Shown: positions 1 through 7,700 of the stretch, piece after piece
Layout of the letters: the number at the start of each line of letters is the position of its first letter
How positions within the stretch are numbered: position 1 is the first letter of the stretch
DNA from: Bdellovibrionales bacterium RIFOXYC1_FULL_37_79
GTDB taxonomy: Bacteria; Bdellovibrionota; Bacteriovoracia; Bacteriovoracales; Bacteriovoracaceae
Length of the DNA: 64,000 nucleotides
Direction: 5' to 3'
NCBI GenBank assembly: GCA_001770015.1
Contig: MEQB01000052.1
Location: 1-64,000, forward strand
Position numbers and translations under genes: made by a program
The notes under the pieces: generated by a model
Databases searched by the model: none
Seen by the model: the letters and a program-made list of their open reading frames with translations, nothing else
What the model was told of the DNA's origin: nothing

Positions 1-39
1 CTCACACCGAAGCCAATGAATTTGAAGCTGAGGCATAAT

Positions 40-87
40 GTGGGATTACGTTTTTTTATTGAAGAGAAAGCTAAAATTGCAACCAAG
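40..87 (+). repeat. 48-bp direct repeat, left copy
   Basis: This segment recurs in the same orientation at 11022-11069 with 46 of 48 bases identical; the differences are at 70 and 79. It begins GTGGGATTACG and runs through a T7 tract. Weaker similarity extends about 20 bases leftward in both copies (GAATTTG, AGCTG and AGGCA blocks with small gaps). The two copies enclose almost exactly the part of the window that holds truncated mobile genes and orphan secreted proteins, so they may mark the edges of an inserted or exchanged segment. No integrase or tRNA gene is next to either copy. Confidence 0.85.
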
Positions 88-240
88 GAAACTTCACTCA
101 TGGTAATCAGGTAATTTTTTCAAATTGATAATAATCAATGTTCATAGCATTTATATTTATATAAAACGCAACAAGAAGTTTTCTAACAATTAACTATGAT
201 TCCAGGCAAAAGGAACATACATTTAAAACAGGAGATAAGT

Positions 241-603
241 ATGAAAATTACGATTATGATTTTTTTACTGAGCGTTTCATTTACTATTCTTGCCAAAGAC
301 CTAATTTGTAAAAATGTGGAAAATCAAAAAATGGTATTAAAAATGTCCTCAGTAAATTGGGATGAAGATTCGGTTAGTGGAAAAGTTAAAATTAGTTTTT
401 TATTTGACGACATCCCTTTTTCCGTCGACGAAGATGGTGGTTTCGCTGATTCTCCCTACATCGTTGGAGGTAAAATCACATTACCTGATAATGATGGATC
501 ATCACCTATGTTTATTAAAATTTCAAAGAATTTCAGGCGGGCAGATGTAAAAATACTTGCTGATGGTGAAACACTCGATTTTGGAAAATTTAGCTGTAAA
601 TAA
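241..603 (+). CDS. small secreted protein, unknown function
   Basis: 120 residues. The start chosen is the ATG at 241, preceded by AGGAGATAAGT; an in-frame upstream ATG at 196 has no good ribosome site and would bury the signal peptide. Residues 1-18 form a clear Sec signal peptide (MKITIMIFLLSVSFTILA, then KD). The mature part is about 100 residues, mostly predicted beta-strand, with cysteines near each end (LICKN and KFSCK at the C-terminus) that could form a disulfide. No family recognised. It lies 50 bp upstream of another secreted protein on the same strand and is probably the first gene of a three-gene operon. A role in the periplasm or outside the cell is inferred only from the signal peptide. 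Confidence 0.7.
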   Translation: MKITIMIFLLSVSFTILAKDLICKNVENQKMVLKMSSVNWDEDSVSGKVKISFLFDDIPFSVDEDGGFADSPYIVGGKITLPDNDGSSPMFIKISKNFRRADVKILADGETLDFGKFSCK

Positions 604-653
604 ACGCAGCAGTTTGGGGGTAATCGCAAAAATTAACTATAGGAGATTAGAGA

Positions 654-1253
654 ATGAAAAAAACAATTTTATTAACTACAATTTTATCAACAGTACTTTG
701 TACCAACGTATTATCAGCGAATGAAAATCAAACTTTAAAAATTTCTGGCAAAATTGATAAGGGTTTGAAAGTTCAGGCGAGAGTAGGTTACGAGGCAGGT
801 AAAACAGCGCTAGGCTGTGGTCACTATAACTGGAATTGGACTGATTTGGGATATGAGTGGAGTGCTAAAAGTAAAAAAGAAACTTTTGTCGCAACTGTTG
901 ATGTTGACGGTAATTATTCTGTTACAGTTAATTTTAAAAACAAGCCCTTTGATTTTTGTAAATGGGAAATAGGTAGCTTTAACCTCGATATTCTTCCAGC
1001 AACTACCACTGATCTTGATAGGTATGATTATTTTATTTATGATCGTTTAGATTCTGGAAGTTATGATACTGATTTGCCACTCTCGGATATTTCAAATATT
1101 GCGTGTAAGCTTGAAGATAGTGATAATGAGAAAGTTACAAGATGTAAGATTAATGATGAAAGTGATTTCTCAAATTCAAGCTACCGCTATTCATTGGATT
1201 TTATGAATGACGGTGAAAATAGTGTAAATTTTGATATATCTTTGAGCAACTAA
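654..1253 (+). CDS. secreted beta-rich protein, unknown function
   Basis: 199 residues with a Sec signal peptide (residues 1-22, ending NVLSA before NENQT). The ribosome site AGGAGATTAGAGA precedes the ATG. The mature protein looks beta-rich, with many aromatic and Gly/Asp turns and four cysteines (CGHY, DFCKW, IACKL, TRCKI), compatible with two disulfides in an exported protein. No family recognised. It is placed between two other secreted proteins, with only 8 bp to the next gene, so the three are probably co-transcribed and may act together. A partner or substrate cannot be named from sequence. Confidence 0.7.
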   Translation: MKKTILLTTILSTVLCTNVLSANENQTLKISGKIDKGLKVQARVGYEAGKTALGCGHYNWNWTDLGYEWSAKSKKETFVATVDVDGNYSVTVNFKNKPFDFCKWEIGSFNLDILPATTTDLDRYDYFIYDRLDSGSYDTDLPLSDISNIACKLEDSDNEKVTRCKINDESDFSNSSYRYSLDFMNDGENSVNFDISLSN

Positions 1254-1261
1254 GTTGCAAC

Positions 1262-3211
1262 ATGAGAAAAGAAGTAATCATATTCATTATGATAATATAT
1301 CCCGCTATAGTCTTCTGTGGCGGGATTGCTTTTCCAGGAATTGATGAAATTTTCAAAAAAAATAATATTTCTGTAGAATATAATCAGGATTCATATAAAT
1401 CTTTTAAAGATTATGTTCAATTGTTGATGACAGAGTCTTCAGTGAAAAAAAAGCAATCCGCTTATAATTATGCTTTTACTTTATTGGGAGATAGTTACAA
1501 TCCTGGTTTGGAAAATGAAAATAGATACTTTAAAGCTTTACGTGTTATTTATGCAGCACTTGCTGATGGGCAATTTGAGATTAATCCTCCGAATATTGCG
1601 ATGGTTCGGCTTGAAATGGCGACGCAGCCAAAATCATTTAAGCAAATGGATGTGGATGAAATATTTAAACAGATTGGTCTCAAAAAATCTGTAGATGAAG
1701 CTAGTTTTCTTTATGATACTTCATCTGGAACTTTTGTTTCAAATAAACACGATCTACAACACCTGACACCAGAGGAAATTTCTAAATTAGATATTGATCC
1801 CGATCATGCATGGTGGAACCAAGTGGGAAAGGTAACTTCATGGAAGAATTTAGAGGATTGGGCAGAAGAGATTATTACCAAAAAAATTGAAAAGAAACTA
1901 GGTAGCAAGATTGAGCGATATCAAATTTCAAAATTTAGAAAAGTTTTATTCTTGCAAAAAATAAAATCATCTGGAACAAGTCCCAAGGCGCAGGCGAAGG
2001 ACGCTTTGGCAATTGAGTGGAAAATTAAATGGGGAAACGAAGTTCAAACAGAGCCGGTCGCCAATCGGTTATATCTTGCACTTGGCGCTAAATATGTCGA
2101 CTTGGTCTACGCAAATAAACGAGGCCAAGAAGGATTGACGCTTATTTTAGGAGACCCATCAAATGAGCAAAGATGCGATAAGGAGATTGCCTCGATATCT
2201 TTTTTGAGAAAATGTCTGATTGAGGATTCTCCTTATAGGTTCGATATATTTCCTTTTATTTTTGATCAAGGAATTATAACGGAGGACAATGTAGATCAAG
2301 TGTTGCGATATTTACCAGAAACTCCTGTTGATAAATATCAAAAAGATAAATTAATAGGCAGACAATATGTAACATTTAAAGAATCGTCGGTAAAACTTGA
2401 TGCGGATTCAATCATTAAGAAAATTGGACCTGCAACGACAAACCTTTTTGAAGCACAAAATGATAGGGCACTTAGAGGTCTTTTTCTTTATAATTTATGG
2501 ATTTCAAATACTGATGCGAAAGAAGATAATAATAAAGCAGTTTTTCTAGAAAATTTTAATTCTAAATCTCAATATTATATAGAAACTCAACACGATATGG
2601 GTGCCAGCTTTGGGCCTTTAGGATTTCCTGGTTTGATTAATGAATTAAATATAGATAAAGATTTTTTGAAGGAAAAATACTTTTTTAAAAAAATAATATT
2701 TGATACAAAATTTGGTTATTTTCCGACATCATGGAAAAATGCAAGCTATTCCGATTTTTTGTGGTTTGCTAAAAAAATAGCATCCATTCCCAGTAAGCAA
2801 ATCGAATTAATCGTAGCGTCAAGCAAATGGCCTGTTCACATTCAAAAAGTTTTTAGCTACAAAATGATAAAGAGGCAACATCGAATTGCGGAAATATTTG
2901 GAGTTACTTCGCTACTCGACTTGAAAAATGTACCGGTTCCAAACATTGAAATTGATCTATCCACTGCAGACAAAAAGATTGCAGCGGCGATGGATTTTGG
3001 TTTTCCCCCAGAAAAATTTGTAAAGATTCTCGGACAAAACAATATAGAAAAAGATATTCTTGTCCGAGATGGTTTGATTATCACTTGCGATAAATCAATA
3101 ATAAATAATTTGTTGGAAAAATTTTATTACCCGACAGGCCTTTCCAGGAGAATTAAAAGAAGTGACGATGATAAACCATTGGATCCATGTAAAATGAAGT
3201 TTCCTTGGTAG
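1262..3211 (+). CDS. secreted protein with kinase-like signature, unknown function
   Basis: 649 residues with an N-terminal signal peptide (residues 1-19). Residues about 250-285 read WKIKWGNEVQTEPVANR followed by LALGAKYVDLVY. This resembles the N-lobe of a bacterial PI3K/HipA/CotH-like kinase-fold group, with Lys254 or 256 and Glu264 as possible ion-pair residues. Residues 402-450 read RALRGLFLYNLWISNTDAK, then EDNNK, then QHDMGASFG. Asp418 and Asn423 would match the catalytic Asp/Asn, and Asp445-Met-Gly the metal-binding DFG-like motif. The fold is my inference; no residue has been tested. It is last in the three-gene secreted cluster, 8 bp after the previous stop and with no clear ribosome site, so it may be translationally coupled. 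It is the second kinase-like exported protein in this island. Confidence 0.6.
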   Translation: MRKEVIIFIMIIYPAIVFCGGIAFPGIDEIFKKNNISVEYNQDSYKSFKDYVQLLMTESSVKKKQSAYNYAFTLLGDSYNPGLENENRYFKALRVIYAALADGQFEINPPNIAMVRLEMATQPKSFKQMDVDEIFKQIGLKKSVDEASFLYDTSSGTFVSNKHDLQHLTPEEISKLDIDPDHAWWNQVGKVTSWKNLEDWAEEIITKKIEKKLGSKIERYQISKFRKVLFLQKIKSSGTSPKAQAKDALAIEWKIKWGNEVQTEPVANRLYLALGAKYVDLVYANKRGQEGLTLILGDPSNEQRCDKEIASISFLRKCLIEDSPYRFDIFPFIFDQGIITEDNVDQVLRYLPETPVDKYQKDKLIGRQYVTFKESSVKLDADSIIKKIGPATTNLFEAQNDRALRGLFLYNLWISNTDAKEDNNKAVFLENFNSKSQYYIETQHDMGASFGPLGFPGLINELNIDKDFLKEKYFFKKIIFDTKFGYFPTSWKNASYSDFLWFAKKIASIPSKQIELIVASSKWPVHIQKVFSYKMIKRQHRIAEIFGVTSLLDLKNVPVPNIEIDLSTADKKIAAAMDFGFPPEKFVKILGQNNIEKDILVRDGLIITCDKSIINNLLEKFYYPTGLSRRIKRSDDDKPLDPCKMKFPW

Positions 3212-3234
3212 AAAAAAAACTTATACAGATATAA
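3196..3234 (+). repeat. short dispersed repeat, copy 1
   Basis: The block AAGTTTCCTTGGT.GAAAAAAA, overlapping the stop codon of the upstream gene, recurs at 10633-10655. After a gap of about ten bases in one copy, an ACTTA..ACAGATAT.AT block recurs too. Base-level similarity is strong only over about 23 bases. It may be what remains of a duplicated gene end. Confidence 0.45.
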
Positions 3235-3485
3235 TCTCTTTTATCTTTTCTTGGTTCTCGAAATTTCAATTTTGGTTTTAAATTTTTAAAAATATTTAAT
3301 GGATGGTCTGTCTGATGGATTATTATTCCAATCATGATTTTTAACAACTCTTAGAATTTCCCTTATATGTTTTTTATCGTTTGTAGTCATATTATGCTCT
3401 ATTGAAGATGGAAACAAAATTCATGATTCAACATCCGCTTCATTTATACATTTTGCTTGTAAAATCTCTAACCATGTCATTCTAC

Positions 3486-3794
3486 TTAAGCCGCCCAATC
3501 AGTGATAATCTCTTTCTCTGAAAGATTCATTGCCTCAGCAATCTTATACAACGTTGTTCTCCTCGGCATTGAGGCAGCGCTGAAAAATCTACTAAGTGAA
3601 GGCTGAGGAATTCCTGTTTTTTTTGCAAGCTTTGTCACTCCACCCCACTGATCAACAACCGTTTTTAAATGAGCTTTAAATCCCATTACGTCTTTAGCAA
3701 TTAGATCTAAATCAGTATATCTAATATAGGGTTTTTTAGTTGGTTTTTTGGGTTGCTCTTCATATTCGTCAATCTCACCTTGAATTTGCGCCAC
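3486..3794 (-). pseudogene. HTH (XRE/antitoxin-like) protein, N-terminally truncated
   Basis: The reading frame encodes a C-terminal helix-turn-helix: residues about 52-95 include GVTKLAKKTGIPQPSLSRF and a RRTTLYKIAEAMNL segment, typical of XRE/HigA-type antitoxin DNA-binding domains. The listed start is a GTG at 3794 without a ribosome site. The same frame stays open back to 3929 and continues the protein sense (ADAVEIAAYYEGVYELFELW), but no ATG, GTG or TTG is found there before it runs into the end of an IS66-like fragment. I therefore read it as the 3' part of a gene cut by a rearrangement near 3900. It could still be expressed from the GTG. No toxin gene is adjacent. Confidence 0.55.
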
Positions 3795-3877
3795 AATGTC
3801 TTTTTTAAACTCAACATCATTCTCGGTGGCCCAAAGCTCAAATAATTCGTAAACCCCTTCATAATAAGCCGCAATCT

Positions 3878-4387
3878 CTACCGCATCTGCAATAAATTTA
3901 TTTGAATATATTCGGGAGGTAGTTTGCCTTCAAAAACTTTTCCTGAAAATGGTGAATAGTATTTATGGAGAAGAAATTTAGTATTATTTAGATTAAAATT
4001 AATGTCTTGGATTACAACCTCCCTGGTACCTTTATATTGTGCATCTTGGGGAAGATCTTTTTTGTCGACATTTATTTCTTCTGTCTTATGGATTTCTATT
4101 ATTTTAGTTTGCTTGTTTTTACCACGACCAGATTGCCCTCTGTCCTTTTTTTTATCCTTATTATCGATTTTGTTATCTTTATTTTTAGTAATAACAGGTT
4201 TCCCTTTTTCTCCCTTGAAACGATTGATTTCATCTTTTAGTTTTTGAATTTCTAAAGACAAGTCAGTTATTTTATTTTTTTGTTCGTCAATTTTATTAAG
4301 AAGAGTCTTAATCGCCTCACCTAATTTTTTCAACGGAAGCTTTAGAAATAATTGAATAGAAAAATTCTTAATATCGTCGAATGGCAT
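3878..4387 (-). pseudogene. IS66-family transposase (TnpC-like) N-terminal fragment
   Basis: 169 codons. The N-terminal half is a coiled coil (LLNKIDEQKNKITDLSLEIQ) followed by a Lys/Asp-rich linker. Residues about 113-158 include YKGTREVVIQDINFN, KYYSPFSGK and GKLPPEY, matching the N-terminal region of IS66-type DDE transposases. The full family protein is about 450-550 residues, and the catalytic part is missing. The frame ends shortly after PPEY at a junction where the neighbouring HTH reading frame begins, so this is a truncated remnant. No companion tnpA or tnpB genes and no convincing terminal inverted repeats are found. Confidence 0.65.
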
Positions 4388-4764
4388 TCACCAATAATTT
4401 CATAACTGAGGTAAAAGGCCTTACATTTGCAGAATATTTATAGAATTCCCCTATCTAATGAATAGATACGGGACAGGGAAATGGGGAATAATCTATTAAT
4501 GCGTTGATATTATTAAAAACTGCATTTCAGATTTTTGGGAAGTCCACCATTCCCGCAGAATGGTGGAGGTGGTGGAATTTTTCCAACGTCTTATTATCAT
4601 TAACGTTGGAGTGTTGAGTGTAGCCAAAATAGCCACGGCACTTCCAATCTTTCCTTAAACGTCAGCACTATTTTTCAGTGTAACGTAAGAGCGTATTTTT
4701 TATTAAAACTATATCATCAAATAGTCTAGAAGCTACAGGTCAAAGAATATCTAATTGAAGTTTC
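4388..4764. other. 377-bp intergenic region with two hairpins
   Basis: No gene is supported here. The stretch separates the IS66 fragment from the large protease/kinase gene, both on the - strand. It contains two perfect inverted repeats, listed separately, and an AT-rich tail. It would hold the 3' untranslated region of neither a nearby + gene nor an obvious promoter, so it may be leftover insertion-element DNA. Confidence 0.5.
4544..4610. repeat. two adjacent perfect hairpins
   Basis: Hairpin 1: CCACCATT (4544-4551), 7-base loop, AATGGTGG (4559-4566). Hairpin 2: TCCAACGT (4582-4589), 13-base spacer, ACGTTGGA (4603-4610). Neither is followed by a T-run on either strand, so they are poor terminators. 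They may be element ends or a structured transcript. Confidence 0.6.
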
Positions 4765-7700
4765 CTATTGCAACATTTTCATTAAGCAATCCCTCAGGAT
4801 TGGTATATTAAGAGTAATATGTTTTTCCAGAAATGCGGTTGCTTGCTTTGATAATATATTTTTAAATTGATTTTCAGTTACATATCCATTTCTCGAAAGA
4901 GTAAGTAATCCCTTTAATCCGAACAAATATGGTTTTTTTAGAAATCCACCTTCTTCTGATAATAGATTTAATACTTTAATTATTTTCTCGCTGGATTTCT
5001 TTTCACCAGCAACTGCAATCGTTAATTTATCTATTAATGACTGATTTATATCTATTTTTTTATCTGCCATTTTATTATAATGTTTTAGGACTTCCTCAAT
5101 ATTTCCATCTTTTAAATGTCTTAGGAACTGCACAAATATAAATCGCTCATCAGCAAGTTTAAATATATTATTGGGGGCAAACTTTTGAGACTGACCAAAA
5201 TCTATTGGATAAATTGTTTTAGTTTTGGGATTAACAAGAAAGTTTCCGCTGTGGCGATCTGGATCAAAATGGCCATATTCAAACATTGATCTCAAAGATG
5301 ATTCGACAATATGAGGACCTATTTCTTCTTGAATTGCCCGATCAAGCTTTCTAAAAGTGATCCCTTCTCCTTTTTCCATGAATAAAATATTTTCGTGTAC
5401 CCCAAGTTTGTCATCAGAAGATGGAACGTGAAACTTCCAATCATTCATTGTTTTTTCCATTTTTGTATTTATTTTTTCATAAACTTCGGCGCTTGTTTTT
5501 AACTTCTTTTTTTCTAATTTAAAATCAATTTCTTCGTTCAAAAGGTTCTTCATATGAAAAATATAATTTTCAACTAAGTTTTTAGAAAATTTGACATCAC
5601 TTTTTTCTAGTTGTTTTAAATAGTTTTCGGCCCTCGTAATATGATATTTAATTTGATTAACAGCATTAGGGTTTTTAAAAGCTGCCACTCTTTCAGTACC
5701 ATCAACCATTTCCAATAATACAACCGTTTTAATACTAGCACTACCAAGCACTGATTTTACTCCTTTAATTTGAGCGCGAATCTTTTGAGGAAGATTATTA
5801 TCCATTTCTTTTAAAATATCATATTTGCTCATCGCCTTAGTTGAATCTTTATATTCATCTAGTTGTGAATTAATTTCTTTGTTGAAAAAATCAAAATCAG
5901 GCGCTGTTTGTGCAGCTTTTGGTCCAATTACTTTAAACGCATCAAATATTTTTAAAAACCCTTTCTCTTGTTCATCACTAGGTAGTGATAATAGATACGA
6001 AATAGTTGTTGATTTTTCATCAAGAGGAGGAGTATTCAAGTATGCCGTCAGCATCTTGGTATAGTTGTCATTAAGTTTTAAATGATCACTTACAACAAAC
6101 TTGAAGTATTCAGGATCGTCTAGGAGAGGTGGTTTAGTATTAAATATAAAATTATTCAAGAGTGTTTTTTCATTAGTATCAAGTTCTTTAATAAAATTTT
6201 CAAGATATTCTTTAATGAAATTTTTAGTTTCTTCTTGAGATAATCCCTTAGTGCCATTTTCAAATATAAATTTAAAAGTTGTATTATAATCGTCCACAGC
6301 AAGATTAAGTAATGAATCGGGGAATTCCATATGCTCGCTACGTAAAATATATTCAATTAACGTTTTTCTTTGTTCTAGGTTTAAATTGCTTAAGTAATTA
6401 CTTATTCCAGATAATCTTCTTACAGGTAACTCAGATATATTGATTGTACTGGTTGTTTTTAGTTTTTCAACCTGAGCAAGTTGTTGCAAATCATCAATCT
6501 TATTATCCCACACCCACTTTTCAATTAATTCATCTCGCTTAGTAGAACTACTGATATGAAGTCGTCTCAGTGTATCTTCAAGACCTTCGATTTCCGTTTT
6601 AGGAGAATACTTGTCTTTTACAGGCACACGGTCGAAGTCAATAATGTGTTTAGAGCTTTCAAACTTAACCGTGAAATCTTCACTTAATTTAACATTTTTA
6701 AATTCATCATCCTTACGTAAATGTCCAGGGGCACCCATTTCTATAGAATAATCCATTAATCTTATCTTTTCATGCCACTGCCTATTAAGTTCGTTGAATA
6801 GTTCAATTTTCAATCCTTCATTTTCGACTTTTTCTTTGTTTAAAAGTTTTATTACTAGGTGATTTAAACTGGCATTTATATCAGTAGTCCTTTTCAACCT
6901 AGGTAAAATCACTCTTTTTATAAACTCATCAGTATCTGTGTTTGTACCTGTACCTATAGCATTAAGGAACATTTCAACTTTTTTAAAATCAGGTATATCC
7001 ATCTCATCAATTGTAGAAATAAATTTTCGTAAAATTTTATTATTCCGTACCACAGAACTTAAGGGATTAGCATCAGAATGGCTCATTATGTAATTTAGGA
7101 TATTAGACTTCTCTGTTAGAGATAATGAAGAATTCAATAATTTATCAATGTGATTATGAATAAAACTAACATAGACATCATCTCCTGCAAGTTTTGCAGA
7201 ATCCAAAAGATATTCTAAAATTTTAAAATCTTTGAAGACATTATCTTTTTTCAAATATTCAATATTTTTTAAAATAATATTAAAGTTTGATCGTCGCATT
7301 TCGTTAGTACCTAGATCGCCTAATCTTTCAAACGGAGTTGCTTGTGCTGCCCCTCTATTAATATGATTAATATCTTCAAAAAAATTATCTCTATGGCGAT
7401 ATTCGTGAATACCCATCATCCCATACTTGTTAGGTAATGATTTGTAGCGATTCCCTTTAGGATTTCTTTTTAATGGTCTTTTACCAAATGTGCTCGGTTT
7501 ATCGAGTTTATCTTCTGCTAAAAATGTATTATCTAAAATTAACTTTGATTTTGCTCTTTTTGATAAGTCGGACTGATCTATCGATTCGTAAAAAATATCT
7601 ACTGAGTACGCTGGAGGGTACTTGGTAGAACCATATAATTCCGTCATCGCTTCGGCCCAAATTTTATCAACTTCTATTTTTTGTCCATTTTTTAAAGCAT

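Noticed and set aside
4681-4700. GTAAGAGCG as an IS66 terminal inverted repeat
   Set aside because: It resembles the usual GTAAGCG end only over a few bases, and no matching opposite end was found.
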